From: Robiginitomaculum sp.
GTDB lineage: Bacteria; Pseudomonadota; Alphaproteobacteria; Caulobacterales; Maricaulaceae
Assembly (NCBI GenBank): GCA_027080345.1
Contig: JALWSB010000185.1
Span: 1-35,990 of the forward strand
Direction of reading: 5' to 3'
Length of the DNA: 35,990 nucleotides
In this document: one piece after another, positions 26,603 to 35,700 of the stretch
Layout of the letters: the number at the start of each line of letters is the position of its first letter
How positions within the stretch are numbered: position 1 is the first letter of the stretch
The notes under the pieces: generated by a model
Seen by the model: only the letters and a program-made list of their open reading frames with translations
Told to the model about the DNA's origin: nothing
The model's database searches: none
Position numbers and translations under genes: made by a program

Positions 26603-26904
26603 TGCGCGATACCCTCTTTACCGTCACCGCCCTTGATCACCCGGACAGCGCACAAAAACGCGCTGATTTACGCCCTGACCATTTGCGCTGGCTGGCGACA
26701 AACAGCGATAAATTTATGCTGGCCGGCCCGTTGCGCGACACCGAAGATGGCCCGGTTGTCGGCTCATTACTGGTTTTGAGCGCCCGCGATAAAACCGCCT
26801 TGCAAGACTTTTTGGCCACTGACCCTTATGCCATGGGCGATCTTTTTGCCCGCGTGCATATCCGCCATTTCCAGCCGGTCACCGGGGCCTGGCTGGCCCC
26901 ATGA
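26602..26904 (+). CDS. YciI-family protein
   Basis: A 100-residue YciI-like (ferredoxin-like alpha+beta barrel) protein. Family positions include LDHPDSAQKRADLRPDHLRWL at the N-terminus, LAGPLRDTEDG in the middle and the TDPYAMGDLFARVHIRHFQPV strand. The start codon shares one base with the gcdH stop (TGATG), and the stop overlaps the next gene by 4 bases, so it is firmly in the operon. The family includes small dehydratase/dehalogenase-like or accessory proteins of catabolic operons; no reaction can be assigned here. Confidence 0.9.
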   Translation: MRDTLFTVTALDHPDSAQKRADLRPDHLRWLATNSDKFMLAGPLRDTEDGPVVGSLLVLSARDKTALQDFLATDPYAMGDLFARVHIRHFQPVTGAWLAP

Positions 26905-27683
26905 GCGGCGCGCCCTTACGCCTTGAAGTTGACGGCCCCGTCGGCACGCTGATCCTTGACCGACCATCGGCACGCAACGCCATGACCCGCCAGATGTGGC
27001 GTGCTTTGCCAAGGCTTTTGGGCGCGGCGCAGAATGATAAAGCCTTGCGGGTTCTTGTTGTCCGCGGCGAAGGCGGCAGCTTTTGCGCCGGGGCCGATAT
27101 CACACAAATGCAAGAACTGATCGATAACCCGGTGCAAGCGGCGGTCTTTTTGGATGAAATGAACGCGGCCCTGAACACACTGGCCAGTTTTCCCCGCCCG
27201 GTTATTGCGCGCATAGACGGCCCCTGCATTGGTGCCGGGCTGGCGCTGGCGCTGGCTTGCGATGTCCGCATTGCCGCTTCTGATGCACGTTTTGGCGTTA
27301 CCCCGGCCAGGCTTGGCCTGACCTATCCACTGGCCGATACGCGCCGCCTTGTCGCACAGATCGGCCCGGCGCGGGCCAAGGATCTGATCTTGTCGGCGCG
27401 CCTGATCGATGCGCAAGATGCTTTTGACTTTGGTCTTGTTGAGCAGGTTATTCCTGCCCAAGACCTTGCCAGGCACACACAAGATTATGCCTTATCCATG
27501 GCGCAAGGCTCCGCCCATACGCAAGCGGCCATGAAGGCCATGATCAATGCCGCCACGACACCCGATTCATCTCTGGAAGCGCCGGCGCGGGATATTTTTA
27601 TCCAAAGTTTTTCCGGCGCAGATTTCAAGGAAGGCTTTGCGGCCTTTAAAAATAAGCGTAAACCAGAGTTCAGAGGAAGTTAG
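26901..27683 (+). CDS. Enoyl-CoA hydratase/isomerase-family protein lacking both catalytic glutamates
   Basis: A 260-residue crotonase-fold protein. CoA-binding and oxyanion-hole segments are present (FCAGADI at 61-67 and GPCIGAGLALALACDVRIA). The two glutamates that activate water in true enoyl-CoA hydratases (Glu144 and Glu164 in the rat enzyme) appear to be replaced by Ala115 and Pro135 by motif alignment. It is therefore unlikely to be an ordinary crotonyl-CoA hydratase. Crotonases without these residues can act as isomerases, decarboxylases or hydrolases using other groups. It overlaps yciI by 4 bases and is followed after 2 bases by the CoA-transferase, so it serves the same glutaryl-CoA-linked pathway. 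Confidence 0.88.
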   Translation: MSGAPLRLEVDGPVGTLILDRPSARNAMTRQMWRALPRLLGAAQNDKALRVLVVRGEGGSFCAGADITQMQELIDNPVQAAVFLDEMNAALNTLASFPRPVIARIDGPCIGAGLALALACDVRIAASDARFGVTPARLGLTYPLADTRRLVAQIGPARAKDLILSARLIDAQDAFDFGLVEQVIPAQDLARHTQDYALSMAQGSAHTQAAMKAMINAATTPDSSLEAPARDIFIQSFSGADFKEGFAAFKNKRKPEFRGS

Positions 27684-27685
27684 CC

Positions 27686-28912
27686 ATGGCACAAACCGGC
27701 AATAAAGGCGCATTGGACGGCATTCGCGTGCTCGACCTTAGCCGCGTACTGGCCGGGCCGTGGGCGACGCAGAATCTGGCCGACCTTGGGGCCGAAGTGA
27801 TCAAGGTCGAGCGACCGGGCGTTGGCGATGACACCCGCCAATGGGGACCGCCCTTTTATACGCAAACCGATGGCCAGCGCGGTGATGCGGCCTATTACAT
27901 GACCGCCAACCGTAATAAATCATCCGTCACCATCGATTTTTCCAAACCACAAGGCCAGACCCTGATTCACAAGCTGGCCGCCATGAGCGATGTGGTGGTG
28001 GAGAATTTTCGCACTGGCCATCTGGCCCGCTATAACCTGGATTATGACAGCCTTCGCGCCCTTAAACCCGATCTCATTTATTGCTCGTTTACCGGCTTTG
28101 GCCAGACCGGGCCCCTAAAAGACCATGCCGGGTATGATTATCTTATTCAGGCAATGAGTGGCCTGATGTCGGTAACCGGCGAAAAAAACGGCCCGGCGGT
28201 CAAGGTCGGTATTGCCGAAGCGGACCTCTATGCCGGGCTTTATGCCGCCAACGCCATTCTGGCTGCGCTGATCCATGCGGGCAAAACCGGCGAGGGGCAA
28301 CATATTGATGTGTCGCTTCTTGATTGCCAAATGGCGGTAATGACCAACCAGGCCGCCGGTTATCTGCTGACGGGCGAGAACCCGGAACGCATGGGTACGC
28401 GCCACCCCAACCTCGTCCCCTACCAAACCTATGCCTGTTCTGATGGAGACATTGTTATTGCCATTGCCAATGACGGCCAGTTTGCGCGCTTTTGCACGGC
28501 GGTTGGGCTGGGTGGACTGGAGCATGATGCGCGCTTTGCCATTAATGCGGCGCGCGTTGAAAACCGCGATGCGCTCGATACATTGCTTATCCCGCTGATT
28601 GCCGAACGGCCAGTGATTTGCTGGCTCGAAGCGCTGGCCGCCGTGGGGGTGCCTTGCGGCCCGCTGAACACGGTGGCGCAAGCCCTGGCCGACCCGCAAG
28701 TCATCGCCAGAGGCATGATTGATGATATGAAACGCGATGATTTACGCCAGCCAGTGCGCGTTACCGCCGCGCCGGTAAAATTGTCAAAGACCCCGTCCAC
28801 CGTGCGCAAGGCCCCACCGGCCCTTGGGGCGGACACCAATGTGGTCTTGCATGATATGTTATCATTGACTGAATTGGACATTGCCCGCCTGCGTAAAGAC
28901 GGCATTATCTAG
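27686..28912 (+). CDS. CaiB/BaiF family III CoA-transferase (possible succinyl-CoA:glutarate CoA-transferase)
   Basis: A 408-residue family III CoA-transferase, which moves CoA between carboxylic acids through a covalent aspartyl intermediate. The N-terminal block (VLDLSRVLAGPWATQNLADLGAEVIKVERP), the FTGFGQTGPLKDHAGYDYLIQAMSGLMSVTG stretch and the probable catalytic Asp180 (GIAEADLYAG) are typical of the transferase branch rather than the racemase branch. GAGGAA lies 7 bases before the ATG. Being the last gene of the gcdH operon, it most likely charges glutarate (or a similar dicarboxylate) with CoA from succinyl-CoA, as in the SUGCT group. That substrate is inferred from context only. Confidence 0.9.
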   Translation: MAQTGNKGALDGIRVLDLSRVLAGPWATQNLADLGAEVIKVERPGVGDDTRQWGPPFYTQTDGQRGDAAYYMTANRNKSSVTIDFSKPQGQTLIHKLAAMSDVVVENFRTGHLARYNLDYDSLRALKPDLIYCSFTGFGQTGPLKDHAGYDYLIQAMSGLMSVTGEKNGPAVKVGIAEADLYAGLYAANAILAALIHAGKTGEGQHIDVSLLDCQMAVMTNQAAGYLLTGENPERMGTRHPNLVPYQTYACSDGDIVIAIANDGQFARFCTAVGLGGLEHDARFAINAARVENRDALDTLLIPLIAERPVICWLEALAAVGVPCGPLNTVAQALADPQVIARGMIDDMKRDDLRQPVRVTAAPVKLSKTPSTVRKAPPALGADTNVVLHDMLSLTELDIARLRKDGII

Positions 28913-28979
28913 TGACGTACGCGCCGCAAACGCTTATACAGGCGCAATTATAACCTGAATCAAGGAATTGAAGTGCTGC

Positions 28980-29198
28980 ATGGCTAAAGAAGAACTATTG
29001 GAATTTCCCGGCGAAGTCACTGAACTTTTGCCCAATGCGACGTTCCGCGTCAAACTCGAAAATGATCACGAGATCATTGCCTATACGGCGGGCAAGATGC
29101 GCAAAAACCGTATTCGCGTTCTGGCTGGCGACAAGGTGCTGGTAGAAATGACACCTTATGACCTGTCCAAAGGTCGCATCACCTATCGCTATAAATAA
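28980..29198 (+). CDS. infA: Translation initiation factor IF-1
   Basis: A 72-residue OB-fold protein, exactly the normal length. [42 protein letters not shown] and [22 protein letters not shown] are diagnostic. IF-1 binds the ribosomal A site with IF-2 and IF-3 during initiation. The start at 28980 is fixed by length; AAGGA lies 13-17 bases upstream with GAAG closer. A possible promoter (GTGACG-17 bases-TATACA, 28912-28940) lies in the 67-base gap. First gene of the infA-maf-RNase-yacG-tRNA-Phe block. Confidence 0.97.
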   Translation: MAKEELLEFPGEVTELLPNATFRVKLENDHEIIAYTAGKMRKNRIRVLAGDKVLVEMTPYDLSKGRITYRYK

Positions 29199-29201
29199 GC
29201 C

Positions 29202-29795
29202 GTGGCCGCGTCGGCACGTCTCATACTGGCCAGCACCAGCCCGCGCCGGCTTGAATTACTGGCGCAGATCGGCATTACCCCGCACAGTGTGTGCGCCGCC
29301 GATATAGACGAAACACCCTTGAAAAATGAGACACCGCGCCTGTTGGCGCAGCGCCTTGCCCACGCCAAGGCGGCCAAGGGTGCCATCGATAACCCTGAGG
29401 CATTGGTTTTGGCCGCCGATACGGTGGTCGGTTGCGGACGGCGCATTTTAGGCAAACCGACATCAAAAGATGATGCCCGCACCATGCTGAGCCTGCTTTC
29501 GGGGCGCGCGCACCGTGTTTATAGCGGCGTGGCGCTGGCCGAACCTGGCGGCGCCATACGCACACGTCTGGTCGAGGCACGAATAAAATTCAAACGCCTG
29601 AGCAAAAGCGAGATTGAGGGCTATATCAAAACCGCAGAATGGGAAGGCAAGGCCGGGGCCTATGGCATTCAGGGCCTGGCCGGGGTTTTTGTGCTCTCCT
29701 TAAGCGGTTCCTATAGCGCCGTGGTTGGCCTGCCGCTTTATGAAACGGCGGCCCTTTTGACGGGCGCGGGCTATCCCGCGTTTCCGGCCCCATGA
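29202..29795 (+). CDS. maf: Maf-family nucleotide pyrophosphatase (YhdE-type)
   Basis: A 197-residue Maf protein that hydrolyses non-canonical or pyrimidine nucleoside triphosphates to monophosphates. The signature ASTSPRRLELL and the catalytic AADTVV are present. The segment AYGIQGLAG with its glutamine matches the YhdE-type subgroup active on dTTP/UTP rather than YceF. The start codon is GTG, three bases after the infA stop and with no ribosome-binding site, so it depends on translational coupling with infA. It overlaps the RNase gene by 4 bases. Confidence 0.93.
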   Translation: MAASARLILASTSPRRLELLAQIGITPHSVCAADIDETPLKNETPRLLAQRLAHAKAAKGAIDNPEALVLAADTVVGCGRRILGKPTSKDDARTMLSLLSGRAHRVYSGVALAEPGGAIRTRLVEARIKFKRLSKSEIEGYIKTAEWEGKAGAYGIQGLAGVFVLSLSGSYSAVVGLPLYETAALLTGAGYPAFPAP

Positions 29796-30853
29796 GCATG
29801 ACCGCCCTGATTGATACCGCCATTGGTGAAACCCGCGCCTGTGTGTTTGACGATAAAGGCGCGCCTTTGCAGCTATTGATTGAACGCCCCTGGGAAGCGC
29901 AAACCCGCGCCCTTGCCCACGCCATTTATTATGGCCGGGTCACACATATTGATGAAAAACTGAACGCCGGATTTATCGATTTAGGCCTAGGTAAAAACGG
30001 CTTTTTGCCTTTTGGCAAGCAAGGCAGGCCCGCGAACGTGCATGAAGGCGTGGGCGTTGCCGTCAGGGTTCGTTGCGAGGCTCACGACGATAAGGGGCCG
30101 CTTTTGGCGCTGCATGAGCATACGCCCGCCGCGAACACGCCCTGCCCGTCTTTATTAAGCGCGGCGCCACCACTGGCGCAATTGCTGGCGCGCACAGGAA
30201 GCGTAAAAGACGCCGATGCAGAGGCGCGAAAACGCCTGGACGCCCTGATAGATGATGCCTTGAACCCGGTGGTCAGCCTGCCTGGCGGCGGCGATATCGC
30301 CATCGAGCCAACCCGCGCCCTGATCGCCATTGATGTGGATACGGGCAGCGGCAATGCCAGCGCCGATGCGGTTAACATCGCCGCCATACCCGTCATTATG
30401 CGCCAGCTTTCCCTGCGCAACCTTGGGGGCATTATTGCCATTGATTTCGCGCCCATGCGGGCCAAAAAAATCCGCCAAAAGGTCGAAAACCTGATGCAAA
30501 TCGCCGTACGCAATGATCCGGTTCGGATGCAGCTCAGTCCCATGAATAAAATCGGCGTGACACTTTTTACCCGCCAAAGAGAAGGCCGCTCTTTGGCGCA
30601 AATCCTGTGCGATCACAGGGGCCGCAAATCTGTTGCCACCTGCGCACTTGAAGCCATGCGTGCGCTGGAAAATACCGGCCGTGCAGAGCCGGGCCGCCCT
30701 CTGGTGTTACAAACGGCGCAGAGCGTTTTTGACTGGCTGGATGATGCGCCGTTTGACTGGCGCACGCCCATGAAAGACCGCCTTGGAGGTCGTTTTACTC
30801 TCACCATAGACCCGGCACTTGCCCGCGATCAATATGAGGTCATCAGCCAATGA
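29792..30853 (+). CDS. Reduced ribonuclease E/G-family protein
   Basis: A 353-residue RNase E/G homologue. An S1-like RNA-binding domain (about 37-108, [22 protein letters not shown]) and the DNase I-like catalytic core are clear, with both metal-binding aspartates: Asp181 in AIDVDTGSG and Asp218 in IIAIDFAP. Only about 55 residues separate them, against about 160 in E. coli RNase E, so the 5'-monophosphate sensor and RNase H-like parts are largely missing. There is no CPxC zinc-link. Compact versions at this locus (infA-maf-yacG) occur in other alphaproteobacteria, so this is probably a clade trait, not a truncation. Overlaps maf and yacG by 4 bases each. Endonucleolytic activity is likely but unproven. 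Confidence 0.88.
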   Translation: MSMTALIDTAIGETRACVFDDKGAPLQLLIERPWEAQTRALAHAIYYGRVTHIDEKLNAGFIDLGLGKNGFLPFGKQGRPANVHEGVGVAVRVRCEAHDDKGPLLALHEHTPAANTPCPSLLSAAPPLAQLLARTGSVKDADAEARKRLDALIDDALNPVVSLPGGGDIAIEPTRALIAIDVDTGSGNASADAVNIAAIPVIMRQLSLRNLGGIIAIDFAPMRAKKIRQKVENLMQIAVRNDPVRMQLSPMNKIGVTLFTRQREGRSLAQILCDHRGRKSVATCALEAMRALENTGRAEPGRPLVLQTAQSVFDWLDDAPFDWRTPMKDRLGGRFTLTIDPALARDQYEVISQ

Positions 30854-31050
30854 CAGCCCCCTGCCCGCTTTGTAAAAAACCCGCTGATCAGGCGCACTTG
30901 CCCTTTTGCAGCAAACGCTGCGCCGATATTGATCTGGGGCGCTGGTTGAAAGGCGTTTATGTCCTGCCCGGTGCGGCATCAGGCCCGGATGATGAAGATG
31001 CGCAAACAGACTCTGCGCCTGATGATGCAATAGACAGCGAAACCCCATAG
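30850..31050 (+). CDS. yacG: DNA gyrase inhibitor YacG
   Basis: A 66-residue zinc protein of the YacG family, which binds GyrB and inhibits gyrase in E. coli. The four zinc cysteines are in CPLCKK (Cys5, Cys8) and [15 protein letters not shown] (Cys20, Cys24). The acidic, disordered tail ([14 protein letters not shown]) is common. It overlaps the RNase gene by 4 bases and precedes tRNA-Phe, the usual order in alphaproteobacteria. Confidence 0.94.
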   Translation: MTAPCPLCKKPADQAHLPFCSKRCADIDLGRWLKGVYVLPGAASGPDDEDAQTDSAPDDAIDSETP

Positions 31051-31115
31051 ACAGACACGCCGCGCTTTCCTATAAACCCGGCTCCCCTGCCCGGTGATTT
31101 TCGGGCAAACCCGGC

Positions 31116-31190
<75 letters not shown>

Positions 31191-31359
31191 TTTTTCCTTC
31201 TCCCCATTCCAAAGCCATAATGCGTGTGCGGGTCTGCTATTTTGGGGCTATTTCGTAAAAAACACACACAAAAACACATGATATAGCGTCTCTTGCCCTT
31301 GTCCGGGCGCGGGCAATGCCGTTTATAAATAGACCTCACACGTTTTTGGAGTGCGCCCC

Positions 31360-32799
31360 ATGCCGCAAGACATGTTGCAATTTGTATCGCTTGATGCCCG
31401 CCCGCCCAAAAAGCGGAGCGTTAAGGCGCGCACCACCGGATTTGAGGAAATATACCCGGATTTTTCCAAACGGGCCGCCGCCGGGCAAGCGGCGCGTTGT
31501 TCGCAATGCGGCGTGCCGTTTTGCCAACAAGGCTGTCCTTTGTCCAATACCATACCGGACTGGCTGATGATGGTGGCGCAAAACCGTCTCGAAGAGGCCT
31601 ATGCCCTGTCATCGGCGACCAATACAATGCCCGAAATTTGCGGCCGTATCTGCCCGCAAGACCGCCTGTGCGAAGGCATATGCACCATTGAACAATCAAA
31701 ACATGGGGCGGTCACTATTGGCGCGGTCGAGCGTTATATCACCGACACCGCATGGGACAAGGGCTGGGTCAAACCCGTTACGCCCGCCCAAAAAAGAGAG
31801 CAAAGCGCAGGCATAATTGGTGCCGGACCGGCCGGACTGGCCGCCGCCGAAGTGCTGCGCGGCAAAGGCTATGATGTCACGATTTATGATCGTTATGACC
31901 GCGGCGGCGGCCTGTTGAGTTATGGCATACCGGGATTCAAGCTGGAAAAGCATATTGTCCGGCGGCGCATTGAGCGGCTTGCGGCCAGCGGTATTGTGTT
32001 CAAATTCAATACCGATATTGGCAAAGACATCAGTTTTGATGCCGTACGTACACGCCATGACACACTGCTCATCGCCACTGGCGTTTATAAAGCCCGCGCC
32101 CTTGCCCTGCCCGGCAGTACCACAAAAAACACCCTGCCCGCGCTGGATTATCTGATCGCCTCCAATCGCAAGGGCTTTGGTGAAAAGGTCCCCGCCTTTG
32201 ATGATGGCACACTCGATGCGGCAGGCAAACATGTGGTGGTTATTGGCGGCGGCGATACGGCGATGGACTGTGTCCGCACAGCCATTCGTCAGGGGGCCAC
32301 ATCCGTCACCTGTCTTTACCGGCGCGACCGGGCCAATATGCCCGGCTCGGCCCGCGAGGTTATTAATGCCGAAGAAGAAGGCGTCCATTTTGAATGGCTG
32401 GCCGCGCCAAAACGCCTTGTCACCGACAAATCCGGCGCGCCAAAAGCCCTTAAAGCCGTGCGTATGCGCCTTGGCCTGGCCGATGCTTCCGGGCGCGCCG
32501 CCCCGGAAGAAACCGGGGAAGAAATAGAGATAAAAGCCGACATGATTATCACCGCCCTTGGCTTTGATCCTGAAAACCTGCCGGCATTATTCTCAGAACC
32601 CAAATTGGCGGTCAATCAATGGGGCGTTATCGAGACAAACCCTTTGACCGGCAAAACCAGTCTGGACGGCGTTTATGCCGCCGGTGACATTGCCCGCGGT
32701 GCCGCATTGGTAGTGTGGGCCATTCGCGACGGGCTGGATGCGGCCCATGCCATGCACAATGCCATGAAAATGCGCGCAAACGCGAAAGCAGACGCATGA
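31360..32799 (+). CDS. gltD: Glutamate synthase (NADPH) small subunit
   Basis: A 479-residue beta subunit of glutamate synthase, which takes electrons from NADPH through FAD to the large subunit. It has two N-terminal cysteine clusters for the 4Fe-4S centres (Cys47/50/55/59 and Cys94/98/104/108), an FAD-binding GAGPAGLAA near 154-162, and an NADPH-binding GGGDTAMDC near 293. The start at 31360 has GGAG 8 bases upstream; the GTG three codons earlier is less likely. The 169-base gap after tRNA-Phe holds a weak promoter candidate (TTGTCC-18 bases-TTATAA, 31299-31328). Its stop overlaps the gltB start by 4 bases, so the small subunit gene comes first here. Confidence 0.95.
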   Translation: MPQDMLQFVSLDARPPKKRSVKARTTGFEEIYPDFSKRAAAGQAARCSQCGVPFCQQGCPLSNTIPDWLMMVAQNRLEEAYALSSATNTMPEICGRICPQDRLCEGICTIEQSKHGAVTIGAVERYITDTAWDKGWVKPVTPAQKREQSAGIIGAGPAGLAAAEVLRGKGYDVTIYDRYDRGGGLLSYGIPGFKLEKHIVRRRIERLAASGIVFKFNTDIGKDISFDAVRTRHDTLLIATGVYKARALALPGSTTKNTLPALDYLIASNRKGFGEKVPAFDDGTLDAAGKHVVVIGGGDTAMDCVRTAIRQGATSVTCLYRRDRANMPGSAREVINAEEEGVHFEWLAAPKRLVTDKSGAPKALKAVRMRLGLADASGRAAPEETGEEIEIKADMIITALGFDPENLPALFSEPKLAVNQWGVIETNPLTGKTSLDGVYAAGDIARGAALVVWAIRDGLDAAHAMHNAMKMRANAKADA

Positions 32800-35700
32800 C
32801 GAACAGCACCAAAACATACCGCGAAAACCGCCAAAAGCTGATCGCGGCCGGGGCCTATGACCCGGCGCACGAGCATGATGCTTGCGGTGTGGGCCTTGTC
32901 GCCGCGCTCGACGGGCAACGCAGCCGGGCGATTGTCGAAATGGGTATAAAGGCGCTGAAAAATGTCTGGCACCGCGGCGCCGTTGATGCGGATGGCAAAA
33001 CCGGCGACGGGGCGGGCATTCGCGTTGATGTGCCACAAGAGTTTTTTCGCCAGCAAATCACCCGCACCGGGCATAAGCCAACCGAGGCGTCCATTTGCGT
33101 TGGCCAGATTTTCCTGCCGCGCACCGATCTGGCGGCGCAAGGGGCGGCGCGGGCCATTGTCGAGACGGAAATTCTGCATTTTGGGTTTTATATTTATGGC
33201 TGGCGACAAACCCCGGTTGATATTTCCGTAATCGGTAAAAAGGCCGCCGATACGCGCCCGGAAATTGAACAAATCATGTTTCGTGATGGGCAGGACCGTG
33301 ATGATGAAGCGCTGGAACGGGCGCTTTATATTTGCCGTCGGCGTATAGAGCGCCGGGTGCGCGAAGCGGCCATACCGGCGTTTTATATTTGTTCATTATC
33401 GCGCAAATCCCTCATCTATAAAGGCATGTTTCTGGCCGAAGATATTGACACCTTTTACCCCGATCTGGCAGACCCGGATTTCACCTCCGCCGTTGTTATT
33501 TATCACCAGCGCTATTCGACCAATACCTTCCCGCAATGGAGCCTTGCCCAGCCGTTTCGCATGCTGGCACATAATGGCGAAATCAATACCGTACGCGGCA
33601 ATATAAACTGGATGAAAAGCCACGAAATTCGCATGGTATCGGAGGCCTTTGGCGACCATATCAATGACGTCAAACCGATCATCCCTTCCGGCGTCTCGGA
33701 TTCGGGCGCGCTTGATGCGGTCTTTGAAATGATGGTCAAAGCCGGGCGTGATGCGCCGATGATCAAGGCCATGCTGATCCCCGAAGCCTGGTCCAAACGC
33801 GCCTCCATCATGCCCGACAATCATGCGGCGCTTTATGCCTGGTGCAATTCGGTAATGGAGCCCTGGGACGGCCCGGCGGCAATTGCCGCCTATGATGGGC
33901 GCTGGGCCATTGCCGGGCTTGATCGCAATGGCCTGCGCCCGTTCCGTTATGCATTGACAGCCGATGGCATTCTGGCGGTTGGCTCCGAAGCGGGCATGTG
34001 CCCGCTGGATGAAGACAAAATTATCCGCAAAGGGCTGGTGCCGACCGGGGGCATGATTGCCGCTGATCTTCAGCACGGGCGGTTTTACGAGCCTGATGAG
34101 ATAATCGATCACCTTGCCGCCCGCCATCCCTACCAAAAATGGCTCAAACGTGTAAAAGAACTGGAGCCGCTTATCGGCCCCGGCCCGGAACCGGCTCTAT
34201 TCACCGGCGATGATCTTTTGCGCCGACAAATCGCCGCCGGCTACACTCTGGAAACCGAAGAGCTTGTTCTTGCCCCCATGGTCGAGACAGCCAAGGAAGC
34301 CATTGGCTCGATGGGTGATGACACCCCGCTGGCGGTTTTGTCAGGCACGTACCGGCCGTTATCGCATTTTTTCCGGCAAAGTTTCAGCCAGGTCACCAAC
34401 CCGCCGATCGATCCTTTGCGTGAAGATCGGGTTATGGGCCTGAAAACCCGGTTTAAAAACCTTGGGAATGTCCTTGATACCGATGCCAGCCAGACCGACG
34501 TTCTGGTGCTGGAAAGCCCGGTTCTTTCCACCGGCATGTATCAAAGATTACGCGAAAAACTGGGCGCGGGTGTTATCGAGATTGATTGCACCAGTGATGC
34601 CCAAGGCATGACCGGTGACGGGGCCACGCTCAAGGCCGAGCTGTGCCGTATTCAAAGCGCCGCCGAAGACGCGGTGCGGTCGGGCAATGAACACATTGTA
34701 TTGACCGACGAGCATCAGGGGCCGACACGCATAGCCCTGCCGATGATCCTCGTTGTTGGTGCGGTGCATGCGCATCTTGTTAAAAAGGGCCTGCGCACCT
34801 ATTGCTCCTTGACCGTACGGTCCGCTGAATGCCTTGATACGCATTATTATGCCGTACTGGTTGGTGCGGGCGCAACGTGCGTTAATGCCTATCTGGCACA
34901 AGATGTGATTGCCGCCCGGCACAAGCGCGGCCTTTTTGGCGACAAAACGCTGGGCGCGTGCGTAACCGCCTATAATTACGCTATCGAAGCGGGTTTGCTG
35001 AAAATTATATCCAAAATGGGGATTTCCGTGATTGCCTCCTATCGGGGCGGGTATAATTTCGAAGCCTTGGGGCTTAGTCGGGCGCTGGTTGCCGATTATT
35101 TTCCCGGTATGAGCAGCAGAATCTCCGGCATTGGCCTGGCCGGTCTTGAAGATCTCGCCCGCCGTCAGCACCAAAAGGCTTTTGGTGCCGAGGCCGCCAA
35201 TACCCTGCCCGTGGGGGGCTTTTACCGCTTGCGCGCCGGCGCTGACAGGCATGCGCTTGATGGCAATCTCATTCATTTGCTGCGCACCGCGTGCGAACGC
35301 AATGACGTGCAGCTTTACCAGCGTTATGTGGACGGGTTTGCAAACCGCGCGCCAGTACAATTGCGCGACCTTCTTGATTTCAAGGCCGATGGCCCGGCCC
35401 GGCCCGTTGAAACCACCCAGTCAATCAATGAAATTCGCAAACGTTTTTTAACACCGGGCATGTCGCTGGGGGCGCTGTCGCACGAGGCCCATGGCATGTT
35501 GAACATTGCCATGAACCGCATTGGCGCAAAGTCCGTCAGCGGCGAAGGGGGCGAAGACAGTAAACGCTATACGCCTTTGCCCAATGGCGATAATCCGAAC
35601 TCAGCCGTCAAACAGGTCGCATCGGGGCGCTTTGGCGTGACCGCTGAATACCTTAACCAGTGCCGCGAAATAGAAATAAAGGTGGCGCAAGGGGCCAAAC

